64,000 nucleotides of DNA from Sthenelais limicola (lineage: Eukaryota > Annelida > Polychaeta > Phyllodocida > Sigalionidae): the NCBI GenBank assembly GCA_942159475.1, contig OW804094.1:8253555-8317554 (forward strand). Reading direction: 5' to 3'. A program made the translations under genes and the position numbers. Of this stretch, positions 23,522 to 34,669 are shown in pieces. Below the pieces are notes generated by a model, which ran no database searches, was not told the DNA's origin, and worked only from the letters and a program-made list of their open reading frames with translations. Every line of letters starts with the position of its first letter. The first letter of the stretch is position 1.

Positions 23522-23953
23522 GGGTCAGATCTTCAGAAAATGTACAATTGGCAGTTCTGCACATTTAGGAACTTCTGCTAAATTTGGCTGAAAAATGATG
23601 AAAACTGGGTATATCTGAATATATTCAGTGTCGAATTGATTTACAGTATCAGTTCAGCTATGTTAAACTGTATTTTAAAGCTCATTTCTGTCTTAAATAT
23701 GGGTTATTTGAGATAATTTTTTGAAGTTGCAATGTCTAATGAGATGAGTATTTTGTGAGCAAACTTGAAATTTGTTAAATAATGATGAAGTGATGTCAGG
23801 GCAACGCACGAAATATAACAGCTGTGTTTGTTATGCGTAATTTTGAGGTGAATATGAAATAAAAAATGCAATGTAATGTGGCCAATAAAAATATTTAAAA
23901 AAAAAAAAAAGGATTGGTGAAGGTGAATTGTACATTTTCAGAAATTCAGACCC
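23522..23953 (+). mobile_element. TIR-B copy 8, split by a retroposed sequence
   Basis: Left 192 bp, then foreign sequence, then AGGATTGGTGAAGGTGAATTG and the right end at 23911-23953. Flanked by ATAT. Confidence 0.85.
23714..23910 (+). mobile_element. Polyadenylated retroposed insert in TIR-B copy 8
   Basis: About 197 bp ending with AATAAA (near 23884) and a run of 14 A, joined exactly to the interrupted TIR-B sequence. Looks like a retroposed 3' end (SINE or transcript). Body not recognised; no clear target duplication. Confidence 0.6.
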
Positions 23954-24066
23954 ATATGCTGGGTTTTATTTATGTCTCCACCTGCCCACCAACACAAGAC
24001 ATTGGAAAAGAAGGCTTCTCCCAGACAGTAACTCTATCCTGCTCACAATTCACTCTTAAAACAAAT

Positions 24067-24475
24067 GTGATGTGTTTCAAGGAAATGAGTCATAAATCGC
24101 AAAAATTGGATTTTGAGATATCATCATATTTGAATAGATGAGCTCAAGCCGATTCAAATGAATGTAAACATTAAGGACATTTAACAAGTACTTTCATCTT
24201 TTTAGTTAGATATTTCTATCTTTGAAAAAAAAAGTTTGCAATATGTCTGGGGCAAAAATTAACAGTAAAGTAGCTAAATATGCTCAATAGAATGATCTAA
24301 GAAACGCACTGATATAATCAATAAACAGTCCTGGATTTTGATAAATATTTTCATACAACCACAAGGACAATACACCCCAAAAATGAAAATATTCCAACAA
24401 AGAGATCTTGTAAGTAAACGACTTTGAAAAACACAAATTTGGCGACTTGTGACTCATTTTCCTAAAACGGATCAC
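24067..24475 (+). mobile_element. TIR-A copy 19 (full length)
   Basis: 409 bp with AAAT on both sides. Belongs to the subfamily with GAATGTAAACATTAAGGACA. Confidence 0.92.
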
Positions 24476-24542
24476 AAATGGTTCTCAAGCCTTAGGTGAG
24501 CCACATCACACCCACATGCTGCTCTGAACAGTTTATGTGTTT

Positions 24543-24776
24543 GGGTCAGATTTTCAGAAAATGTACAATTCAACTTCGCCAATTTTCTCAAATAACCCAA
24601 ATTTCAGACGAAAATCAAGTTCAAAATACAGTTCAATCTAACCAAACAGATTGCTAGAACCAATGCAATGCCGAATATACTCGAATTTACCTAGTATTGA
24701 CCAAATTGCAGCCTAATTTAGCAAAATTCACTAATGTTTACAGCTGCCAATTGTACATTTTCTGAAATTCTTACCC
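24543..24776 (-). mobile_element. TIR-B copy 9
   Basis: 234 bp, intact left end, right end TTCTTACCC. Confidence 0.88.
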
Positions 24777-24971
24777 ACATGAGTCTTTTTTTTTTGTTTT
24801 TACAAAAGACTTTATTTACTGTAACCTGCCGTCTGGGCTTCTACAATTCTAAAGACATATGTGGATAATATGGTAGTTAGGAAAAATAAAATTTCAGCCT
24901 TTCAGCACCTCAATATATTCTGTGATACCTTCGGCTACACGCCGCCATATTTTTTTTTCCTCCCCACTATT

Positions 24972-25155
24972 GACCCAAATTTCAGACGAAAATCAAGTTC
25001 CAAATACAGTTCAATCTAACCAAACACATTGCTAGAATCAATGCAATGCCAAATATACTCGAATTTACCTAGTATTGACTAAATTGCAGCCTAATTTTGC
25101 AGAATTTACTAAATGTGTAAAGCTGCCAATTGTACATTTTCTGAAAATCTGACCT
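24972..25155 (-). mobile_element. TIR-B copy 10 (left end missing)
   Basis: Starts at ACCCAAATTTCAGACGAAAA; nearly identical to copy 9 only ~200 bp away. Confidence 0.85.
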
Positions 25156-25165
25156 GTTTATGAAA

Positions 25166-25482
25166 TGTTATCTGTTTCAGGAAAATGAGTCATAAGTCGC
25201 AAAATTTATATTTTTCAAAGCGTTTTATTCACAAGATCTCTTCATTGGAGTATTTTCATTCTTGGGGTATCTTGAGGATGTATAATATACATGTTCCAAA
25301 TTTCAAGGCTGTGTATCTAATATATTCCTGCATTTCTAAGGTCATCTAATAGAGTATATTTAGCTACTTTACGAGTTACTGTCCACCAAAAACTATGACA
25401 AACAGCTTTGTTCAAAAATGAAAATATCCATTTCAAAATCCATTTTTTGCAACTTTTGACTCATTTTCCTGAAACACATCAC
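25166..25482 (-). mobile_element. TIR-A copy 20, internally deleted
   Basis: 317 bp, both ends present; interior joins AAAATATCC to ATTTCAAAATCC. Confidence 0.88.
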
Positions 25483-25492
25483 AAATTATCAA

Positions 25493-25511
25493 GATTCAAA
25501 ATGGCGGCTAT
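25493..25511 (-). mobile_element. TIR-H fragment
   Basis: GATTCAAAATGGCGGCTAT, the subterminal part of TIR-H, without its end. Confidence 0.5.
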
Positions 25512-25663
25512 TCTCCCGAGAGTCCTGCCCACGGGCAATATCACACAGATACCTTTTCTAAGAGTGTAGAGATTCCCAATTATAATGCCTATATGGGAAG
25601 GCGATCTAATATGGCGTGGATGGAACAGGTAGAATATGGTAGAAGACATATCTCCCTGATTTA

Positions 25664-25840
25664 ATGTCGCTCGGTTATTTTTTTTGTTTTTTTGTTGGTC
25701 GGTTATTGGCAAATGGGTGTATTGTCTTACACCAAGCACAGTCCCTCATTTTATGTCGGTCGGTTATTTTTAAAAAAAAATTTGGGTCGTTTGGTTATTG
25801 GCAAATAGGTGTATTGTCTTACATTAAGGACAGTCTAGAT
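25664..25840 (+). repeat. Two-copy tandem repeat, ~90 bp
   Basis: GGTTATTGGCAAAT(G/A)GGTG and TATTGTCTTACA occur twice, with T-rich and A-rich linkers. Confidence 0.7.
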
Positions 25841-26418
25841 AAAAGTTGTTGACGAAGAAAGTACTTGAAACTACTTTTGCATTTTCACATTTGTTATTAA
25901 TGTGAATCCTCCTTGATAACTGACTAATGTGCCTGAACCTGTCATACCTTATTGTGTGATAGGTATGCACCATTAAATTTTAATTCATTACACCTGTACC
26001 TCCTTCCCCCATGGATGCGGTACTGTGCTATTATTTCACCTCTGGAACAGAGTGTTCATAGACTTAGTATAGCCTTCTTATATGCCAGTGAGTGGGAATA
26101 AATAATTCCCATTCCTCCCTAAGGAAGAAACAGATGACCCAGTTATCTTTCTGCGTTTTCATTGGTTACTGGGAAAGTAGGATAGCATTGTATAGGGACA
26201 TGTCATGTCATGACATCACAATGTCTACTAGGCATTGAAAGTGCGGCGGCCGTCGTCAATGTTACAAACAATGGCAGTCATAAATTCAAGCATTAATGAA
26301 ACCATGGCACACTCTTGCTGTATTTCATTCATAGCAAGTTACCATAATTAAAAGCAGTCTAATATCTTTAAAATCATATGGAAGAGGGCAAATAAATCTC
26401 GAAATAACCTTAGTGCAT
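25841..26418. other. Interval without a recognised feature
   Basis: No ORF or repeat family identified. Confidence 0.4.
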
Positions 26419-26534
26419 GTCTGTGTGATCGTTCTTCACGTCGTTTCTGGCATAGGAATCCCTCGGTGCTACACTGCACTATGCACTTCAGGATCCTTCT
26501 TCCTTCAACTCAGTGAAGAACGATCGCACAGACA
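26419..26534. repeat. Inverted repeat, 22 bp arms, ~72 bp loop
   Basis: TGTCTGTGTGATCGTTCTTC faces GAAGAACGATCGCACAGACA with one mismatch. Confidence 0.75.
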
Positions 26535-26688
26535 GAACCTCAGTTAGTTCTATCTATTTCTTCCTTTTATTCCATGATTCTTACCAAGCCGAGGAACCAT
26601 ACACAAATAGTGCACAAGCAGACCCAAAATAGAGGTTATTAATCTGTTTAGTCTATGTTTTGGGTTATTTTAGTCCCGGTGTAACAGT

Positions 26689-26732
26689 TCTAAATTACCC
26701 CCCGATCTAATGTACCCCCCCGGTAATTTAGA
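26689..26732. repeat. Small hairpin
   Basis: TCTAAATTACC and GGTAATTTAGA, perfect 11 bp arms around C-rich sequence. Confidence 0.6.
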
Positions 26733-27049
26733 CCTTAGGTTTAAATGACCCCCGCTAGGTTCAAATGGTAGTAATGGTTTGACATAAAATGGTTTGACAT
26801 AAAAGCCCCTGTACAAACCAGTACAATACGCCACATTGGGCCACCTGCCACCATATATGAAAAGTAAAGCCCCAACACCAGTTCAAAATTGACAAGTGCG
26901 GAACTGAAAAAATCACTGAACTAACAAATTTAGCAAACTTGTCTTTATGTGAGAGACTCCTGATTGTGAGTTTTGGTAACTAATTTGAAGGTAATTACTA
27001 GAAAAACGTGTTAAATCAACAATTGAGTCACTAGGGAAGGCAGCTTTAA

Positions 27050-27284
27050 GGGTCAGATTTTCAGAAAATGCACAATTGGCCTTCACAAACCCTCTCAAAT
27101 AACCCACATTTAAAACATATATAAAATTCAACATACAGTTCAACCTAGCCAAACACATTGCTAGAATCAATGCAATGCCAAACATACTCGAATTTACCTA
27201 GAATTGACCAAATTGCAGCCTAATTTAGTAGAATTTACTAAATATGTACAGCTGCCAATTGTACATTTTCAGGAAATCTGACCC
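27050..27284 (-). mobile_element. TIR-B copy 11
   Basis: 235 bp, TTAA on both sides (27046-27049, 27285-27288). Confidence 0.9.
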
Positions 27285-27423
27285 TTAAACATGATAATGT
27301 AAGCCATGGTATCCAGATCCCATCAATATACCTGAGGTAATCACCACAAACAAGAATAATGGCCTCTGAATAACCTGCATCTCCTCCTTCTAATCCATCT
27401 CCCTGCTTAACACATTGTGTAAT

Positions 27424-27770
27424 AGGGGATTTGCATAGCCGCCATTTTGTATCTTGATTCGCATTGAATTATGGGACTAATGGTACAGTGCAAAATCTAT
27501 AGAAAACATGCCATGTTCAGCATGGATTATTTATCTATGTTTTAATGTCAATATCCATGTATTGTACAGGCTTACGTAACACAAGTCCCCATCCTTCCCA
27601 TCATGCATTTGCTTTTCATAGATCATTCATAAAAGCTATGCTATTGGTGAAAACAGTCTTGCAATTTTTGATAAAAATGTTGCTAAATATTTGTATCTCA
27701 GATTTCATCAGAATATATCCCAGGATGCAGTTTACCAGACATGCGCAGTGGCACATGCAACTCCCCTATT
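27424..27770 (+). mobile_element. TIR-H copy 1
   Basis: Ends AATAGGGGATTTGCATA and ATGCAACTCCCCTATT. Interior landmarks: GCCGCCATTTTG, CATGCCATGTTCAGCATG, CATCATGCATTTG. Confidence 0.85.
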
Positions 27771-27816
27771 AACCTGATGCTCCTCCCTCTGATCAACCCC
27801 TTTACTTACTGTCAAC

Positions 27817-28051
27817 TTGTCAGATTTTCAGAAAATGTACAATTGACAGCTCTACACGTTTAGGAAATACTGATAAATAAAGCTGACAAATGATGAATAC
27901 CGGGTGTATCTGAGAGTATTTAGTATTGCATAGATTTAAAGTATCAGTTCTGTTATGTTAAACTGCATTCTGAATCTTATTCTTGTCTTAAATGGGGGTT
28001 ATTTGAGAGGATTTGTGAAGGCGAATTGTACATTTTCTGAAAATCTGACAC
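27817..28051 (+). mobile_element. TIR-B copy 12
   Basis: 235 bp; ends slightly decayed (TTGTCAG, CTGACAC). Confidence 0.88.
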
Positions 28052-28055
28052 AAAT

Positions 28056-28263
28056 ATGTTTATTTTTGCAAAGATAAATTTCCATGCATTAAGTACTTTG
28101 ACACTTTTTTCAGGCAGAATTAAATTCACTCAGCAACGAATAGACTCACACCTTGTTTATGTGATAAGTAGAACTTGCATGTTGGATTTATTTTCATGCA
28201 CAAAGGTTGGTGCCCTAAAATAGCAGAAATGAATACTGCGCAAACATTAATATGTTTACAGCA
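28056..28263 (+). mobile_element. TIR-D copy 2
   Basis: Aligns with 10175-10391 over its length (TAAGTACTTTGACAC, ATGCACAAAGGTTGGTGC, GCAAACATTAATA). Left end decayed. Confidence 0.7.
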
Positions 28264-28285
28264 TTAGAATACTGTAACTAGCTAG

Positions 28286-28920
28286 ATTATCCTCCCTCTA
28301 ATCTACCTCCCTGCTTATAGCAGTGAGTGAATGACCTGATACCACTCGTCTTAATCTACCTCCCTGCTTATAGCATTGAGTGAATGGCCTTATAAAACTC
28401 GTTCTAATTTACCTTCCTGCTTATAGCACTGAGTGAATGGTCTGATACCTCTCACTCTAATCTACCTCTTAGACCAATGAATGGTCTGATACCTCTCCCT
28501 CTAATCTACCTCCCTGCTTATACCATAGAGTGAACGGCCTGATACCACTCCCTCTAATCTACCTCCCTGCTTATAGACTTGAGTGAATGGTCTGATGCCT
28601 CTCCCTCTAATCTACCTCCCTGCTTATAACATTGAGTGAATGACCTGATACCTCTCCCTCTAATCTACCTCCCTGCTTATAGACTTGAGTGAATGGTCTG
28701 ATGCCTCTCCCTCTAATCTACCTCCCTGCTTATAACATTGAGTGAATGGTCTGATACCTCTCCCTCTAATCTACCTCCCTGCTTATAACATTGAGTGAAT
28801 GGCCTGATACCTCTCCCTCTAATCTACCTCCCTGCTTATAACATTGAGTGAATGACCTGATACCTCTCCCTCTAATCTACCTCCCTGTTTATAACTAATC
28901 TATCTCTTAGGGCAATGAAT
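28286..28920 (+). repeat. 53 bp satellite, about 12 units
   Basis: Unit CTAATCTACCTCCCTGCTTA.. ..GAGTGAATG(G/A)CCTGATACC. Middle units form a higher-order pair (TAGACTTGAG / TAACATTGAG). Confidence 0.9.
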
Positions 28921-28992
28921 GGCATGATACCACTCTTTCATATTCTTCTTTGAATGAACAGTCTGATGACTCTCTAATATACCTTTCTGTTT

Positions 28993-29143
28993 ATAGATAG
29001 AGAGAATGGAACAAGCCGGCACTGATAAAAAAATGATTGGACTTGATTCGTCTGCATAAGCATTCTGCCTGCGGCATCGTGCTTATGCAGACAAAGTCCA
29101 ATAAATTTTCAATTATTGCAGGCGAGTTCCATTCTATATCTAT
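28993..29143. repeat. Long palindrome, ~70 bp imperfect arms
   Basis: TCTGCATAAGCA faces TGCTTATGCAGA; outer arms ATGGAAC and GTTCCAT; further pairing GATTGGACTT / AAGTCCAAT. Confidence 0.8.
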
Positions 29144-29368
29144 TACATGCACATGAAAATTGATGTGTAATCACAAATGTATCATGTGTAAATCTGAAAA
29201 AAGTAGCCGATTTGTTCACGAAGTAGTTCATATAGTATGTGTACTATATGAATATTTTCATAGCACCCCCACTTATTGTACCTCTCATATGGAATGCGCA
29301 TATAATAAATGTGCTTAAATGAGCTTCCCCTAAATGGCTAATGTCATTATAACTATGTTGCCTAATTA

Positions 29369-29771
29369 TGATGTGTTCCAGGAAAATGAGTCACAAGTCG
29401 CCGAATTGATATTTTTCAAAGTGTTTTAGTTATAAGATAACTTTGTTGGAATGTTCTGATTTTTGGGGGGTTGAGCAACCATGGTCATCTAAATCTATGT
29501 ACCAAATATCAGGACGCTGAATTAAATATATCCTTGCCTTTTGAAGTTCTTATGTATGTATGGAGTGTATTTAGTTACTTTATTGGTTATTACCCACCCA
29601 GAAACATTTTTTTTCAAAAATAAAAATATCAAACTTAAAATATAGGAATATCTATTAGATATTCTAGTGTTTACTATCATTAGAATCGGCTTGATGTCAT
29701 CTTTTCAAATATGGGGATATCTCAAAATCCATATTTTGCGACTTATGACCCATTTTCCTAAAACGGATCAC
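29369..29771 (-). mobile_element. TIR-A copy 21
   Basis: Full reverse copy; right end of the AAAACGGATCAC type. Confidence 0.9.
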
Positions 29772-30060
29772 AATTGTAGCATGGATAAAAAAGATGAAGT
29801 AGTGGGTAACCCACATCATACTCCTGATACATGAATCCTCTGGGAGAGGTCTTAGCTTGAATATTCATTGTATATTATTTATAGGAGCGAGTACAGAGGC
29901 GACAAACAATGAGGTTTTATAAGGTGCCCTTGCACCTGTTGTGCACAAGTAATGACAATAACAACCCACCTCTGACTGATGTTACAGTCTTTATCCACAG
30001 AAATGCAACATATTGTGGTTTATGAAGTACAAACGCCTTAAGAACTTCTTTGAACGTAAG
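29772..30060. other. Interval without a recognised feature
   Basis: Nothing identified. Confidence 0.4.
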
Positions 30061-30590
30061 AGTGAGTGAGTGAGTCTGGTTGCTTTACGCCCTTATCAAC
30101 ACATTTAATATGGTTATATCAAGGGCAGGAGAGCTGAGAGGGAGTGGGTGAGATTGGTGGCTTTACGCCCTTATAAACACATTTAATATGGTTATATCAA
30201 GGGCGGGAGAGCTGAGAGGGAGTGGGTGAGATTGGTGGCTTTACGCCCTTATCAACACATTTAATATGGTTATATCAAGGGCGGGAGAGCTGAGAGGGAG
30301 TGAGTGAGTGAGATTGGTGGCTTTACGCCCTTATAAACACATTTAATATGGTTATATCAAGGGCGGGAGAGCTGAGAGGGAGTGGGTGAGTGAGTGAGAG
30401 TGGTTGCTTTATGCCCTTATCAACAGATTTAATATGGTTATATCAAGGGTGGGAGAGCTGAGAGGGAGTGAGGGAGTGAGTGAGATTGGTTGCTTTACAC
30501 CCTTATAAACACATTTAATATGGTTATATCAAGGGCGGGAGAGCTGAGAGGGAGTGGGTGAGATTGGTGGCTTTACGCCCTTATAGCCTA
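30061..30590 (+). repeat. Satellite J array 3
   Basis: About seven units, homogeneous, with a GGTGGCTTTACG variant. No tail follows. Confidence 0.9.
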
Positions 30591-31178
30591 TACAATGAAA
30601 TCTTCCTTTCCTCGAGGTTTGCGTACTCGTGAAAACTCGCAGCATACGAGATTCGTTACGGCTCGGTGAACCCTGCACTCCCAGAGGCAGGCGCACCAGG
30701 GTACACGTGGGACCTGTTAAAGAGGCCCATTACGTCACGTCATGCCTCGCTGCTCATCTGTAACCTGAGTTTTAGCTCCACCCACAGTGGTCAGTGCTGT
30801 GCAGCAATGGCGCTGCCAATCTTCCCCATAGTCCTGTGCATCACCCCTGACCCCTCAATGATCTCCACCAGAGGTTTGCCACTGTACACAGAGGGATTTA
30901 GACTGTCTTCCCACTCTCTCTCCCTTTCTCTTTCTCTCAGAGAATCTATTTATTCATGTTAAATATTATAGATTTCCTTTATCGCTTCAACAATTAAAAG
31001 ATAAGTAAAATGAATACACATGAATAATGCATGAAAATAATATTTATTTCAAATAAATGAGGTCTTTTCCTCGACGAATACTGTGTGGGAAACTACCAAT
31101 TTAATAGTCAGAGTGACTCTAAATCTATTTCCTCTATCACTATATATATATCAACGGCAAGGAATTTTTTTCAGTAAT
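30591..31178. other. Interval with one unassigned ORF
   Basis: A 98-codon plus-strand ORF (30666-30962) ends in a (TCTC)n-derived Ser/Leu run. It shows no motif I recognise and no supporting signals, so I do not call it a gene. Confidence 0.35.
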
Positions 31179-31594
31179 AGGGAGTTTCGACAGACGCTCC
31201 TCAGGAGCAAACCCCTACGTATCGGGCGGAATTAGGTCACTATGTCAGGTTGTGCATAGGTAATGAGGGTCAATACCGGCCTCTGCTGAGGAGTCTACGT
31301 AAGAAAGGGACCTGTTGCGGGGATTATACCTAAGTATATGACGAACTATCTAGCCATTTTACATTTTAAAAAAAGGTTTGGGAACAATATTAAACATGTT
31401 GTTGATGTCCTTGCCTATCAAGTTTGGTGATAGTTAACACTTTTATCGCAGAAAGCATGGTTTTAAAAAACACTACTATAGGGTTGGAGACCCGGTCACA
31501 GACTGCCACCTTGGATGCCAACCTGACCACGCATCCCTAAAGTAATAAGGATACGGATACGGTTGCGGATAGGTGAGCGGTGTCGAAACTCCCT
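31179..31594. mobile_element. TIR-L element, 416 bp
   Basis: Ends TAGGGAGTTTCGACA and, inverted, the same 15 bases, with GCTC close inside each. Non-coding. Target duplication not clear. Confidence 0.7.
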
Positions 31595-31678
31595 AATATC
31601 CCTTTTCCCTCACTTTCGGCCAGGGTACAGAAGATGGGACTGTTTACAAAGCATCCATGTGTTATGTAACAGAGCCGA

Positions 31679-31800
31679 GCCCATTGGGAAAAACCCTCAA
31701 TGGTTTTATGACGTCATGCATCGCTACCATGCAGCTTTCCCTTTCCATGCACTAATCTCTGTGGGTAGCGCATGACGTCATTCATTAGGGGGAATCCCAG
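31679..31800. repeat. Palindrome with two CRE-type sites
   Basis: Arms ~45 bp: ATGACGTCATGC and GCTACC on the left face GGTAGC and GCATGACGTCAT on the right. TGACGTCA at 31709-31716 and 31773-31780, and again outside at 31811-31818. Confidence 0.7.
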
Positions 31801-31863
31801 GTTACGGCCGTGACGTCAGTGAAATCTATGTATACAATATATATGTGTGTGTATGAGGTGTGT

Positions 31864-31894
<31 letters not shown>

Positions 31895-32812
31895 CGGGGG
31901 CGGAAGGCAGGGGGAGTAAAGAAAGAAAGAGGGGAAGGGAAGAGAGAGAGATACTCAGATAGGGAATAAATTTATATTATAGAACAAGAGGCTTTGCCAC
32001 TTCAGCCCACAAACAGACTGGGAATATATCAAAAAGACCACGAAAAACCTGAAAGTACAGTACAGTATGAAGAATCGAAATATTAATAATCAGGATTTAA
32101 GATTATTTGAAATCGAAATATTGAATGCTTATTTGTCCAAGATTACAAGAGGATGACAAACAGGTAATATAAATGATCAAGATTGAAGATTATTTTGAAA
32201 TACCATTTTAGTTTAGCAAATAAGTAAGCAAAAGCATGTTATACATATCATTTTAAACCTCTTTCTGTCAGCTTTTTCATTCTGCGCATTTATATGAAGG
32301 AAGGGGATCGAGGAGGAGGGGGGTGTGAAGGAGGGGGGGCAAAAGGGGAGGGAGAGCAAGGGTGGTAGTCGGGGAGGGGAACGAAAGGGGGAGAAGGAAA
32401 ATTGATAGATGTATAGGTGTGTGTGTGTGTGTGTGTGTGGGGGTGGGTGGTGCAAGTACTTTTCAATGAAACCCTCTTATATCTGTCTTTCTCATCTCTC
32501 CTGTCCCTCTCTTCTCCTCTCCTCAATTGTGCTCTCTCTCCCTCCCTTCTTTATCTATCACTCCTTTATTTTTTATCTCCTAAAATTCTTAATTCTAAAA
32601 TTTTTAAAATGCTAATCTTAAATCCTCTTTATTTCTGTTTTCAAATAAGTTTCCAGTGTTAAATGTGGCAAGTCTAACATTCTAAATAATGAAGGTATCG
32701 CCCTTTCTTTCTCAGGATATACCCAGAGAAAAGAGTGGGGGGGGGGGAGTAAAGAGGAGAGGGGGAAAAGAGAGAATTGCAGATCTAACCCGCTATATTC
32801 CAAGTGCCGAAG
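31801..32812. repeat. Simple-sequence region
   Basis: TG/G runs at 31850-31900, G/A-rich tracts near 31905-31950 and 32300-32400, TG/G at 32415-32450, T/C-rich at 32470-32580, a G run at ~32735. All ORFs here are low-complexity by-products. Confidence 0.8.
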
Positions 32813-32970
32813 GCGCTTGTAAACACATTTAATATGGTTATATCAAGGGCGGGAGAGCTGAGAGGGAGGCAGTTTATGATCATACCCAGGAAATAGAGAT
32901 AAGAGAAGGAGAGAGAGTGACAGAGAAAAACAGACAGAAAGGCACTTTATGTATGGTCTTACCCAGGACT
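32813..32970 (+). repeat. Satellite J part unit plus tail
   Basis: Half a unit then the complete tail ending GGTCTTACCCAGGAC. Confidence 0.85.
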
Positions 32971-33807
32971 ACTTTGAACTTAAGAAGTTTAGTATCAGAT
33001 TGATAGAGACAGTATGGGTCAAGCATAGAAAATGTTATTATTTGATCGAAGTGTGTTTCCAATGCTGCTTTGAGACCAATATAATGACTAGTCTCTTTAG
33101 TCGGGCAGCCAGAATGGCTAACATACAAAAGTCGAGTTTTTTTCTCAATGGATTCTTAATATATGGGTGTTGGCCAATGAGTTTCAGGTGGATGGCACAT
33201 TGCATCACATCACATTTCTATGCCAGTTGTGCTGATTTCAATTTTTTTTAAATAAATGTTATTGGATCTTGTTTTCATTCAATGATAATCTCGCAGAGTC
33301 CAAGTACAAAAGATATATTTTACAGGGTTCAATTATAATATTTTAAGTCAATTTAAACCGATTACACATCGAACATGATTTAATTGTCCGTTCCATTTTT
33401 TTTGAAATGTGTTGATATAATTATGTACACAATAAACGCTTCATTTTTTTTTCATTTTTTCCCTCAAACATCAACTAATACCACTCGATTGATAAAATAC
33501 ACGCGGCACGTATAAGCAATATACATTTTTCATTGCAGTATGCCTAACTAGAAGCATATCAGTTATATGTACCAGTCATTGTGGGTCTTAAAATATGTTT
33601 TTATATCAGACCACGATCGTAATCGAATAAATGGCAGACAGGCTGTCTGTAGGCAGGGCCACTCCTTCCAAGTACTTTGAAACCAGATAACATTTGAGAC
33701 AGATTGCAAAGCCGTTTACAAGACAGCTGTATAATAGACATCAAAGTCTGGCAAAACATGTTTACTACATCTGAGGAAATTTGGTATTGCATGGAAGTTG
33801 TGCATAT
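32971..33807. other. Interval without a recognised feature
   Basis: Overlapping short ORFs on both strands, none with a family signal. Confidence 0.4.
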
Positions 33808-34042
33808 GGGTAAGATTCTCAGGAAATGGACAATTGGCAGCTGTACACATTGAGTAAATTCTGCTAAATAAGGCTGCAATTTAGTCAATACCAGGTAAAT
33901 TCGAGTATATTCGGCATGGCATTGATTCTAGCAATCTGTATGGTTAAGTTGAACTGTATTTTGAACTTTATTTTTGTCTGAAATTTGGGTTATTTGAGAA
34001 GATTGGTGAAATTGAATTGTACATTTTCTGAAAATCTGACAC
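33808..34042 (+). mobile_element. TIR-B copy 13
   Basis: 235 bp, ends GGGTAAG and CTGACAC. Confidence 0.88.
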
Positions 34043-34189
34043 TTCTATCTGCTCCTTTGTATTGAACAGTATTTCAAACACCATATTTTCCATATACTTG
34101 GTAGGGTATGCAAAGAAAACATTACTTTTAGCGAATAGGTTACTTTTTACTGAATTGTATTTTGATCACCACTTTTGACACTGGATGTC

Positions 34190-34310
34190 CTTAGAAACGC
34201 AAGGATATATTAAATACACAGTCTTGGAATTTAGTTCATCTATTTACACGACCTTTATGACTAGGTATTCCAAAAATAAAAACATTCCATTAAAGAGATG
34301 TTATGGTTAA
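34190..34310 (+). mobile_element. TIR-A internal fragment
   Basis: CCTTAGAAACGCAAGGATAT through CCATTAAAGAGATG matches the right interior; no terminal repeat. Confidence 0.55.
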
Positions 34311-34311
34311 A

Positions 34312-34665
34312 GGCTGGGTTCCACTTGCCGGCTACTACTCCCGCTACTCCTCCTGTTTCTTTGACAGTCTATTGCTCTCGCTTCTTTAGAAGCGGGAGCA
34401 AGCAACTGAAGATATCCCACTACTTCCGCCGCTACTTCTTACGCTACTCAGAAATGTAAGCAGACAACATTTTATTTTCACATAGAAATGAATGCACCAA
34501 GTAGCTGAGAAATAGTGACCCGCTTCAGCCCCCGCTATTTCCCACTACAAAGTAGCGGCTGCTTCAAATCAAACATGTTTGATAGAAGTGGGAGCACTCT
34601 ACGCTTTGAAAAAGCTCCAAAAGAAGTGGGAAGTAACATGGCTTTGTAGCGGGGCCCAATAGCAC
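34312..34665. mobile_element. Word-rich element related to TIR-E
   Basis: Begins GGTTCCACTTGCCGGC. The words GCTACT/AGTAGC and CCCGCT/AGCGGG recur on both strands. Shares GCTTCTTTAGAAG and a CAAACATGTTTGAT palindrome with TIR-E copy 2. Ends uncertain. Confidence 0.4.
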
Positions 34666-34669
34666 CCTA

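Noticed and set aside
28286..28920. CRISPR-like array of regular repeats
   Set aside because: No unique spacers; whole unit repeats, and the genome is eukaryotic.
30666..30962. 98-codon ORF as a gene
   Set aside because: Ends in TC repeat, no domain, no neighbouring exon signals.
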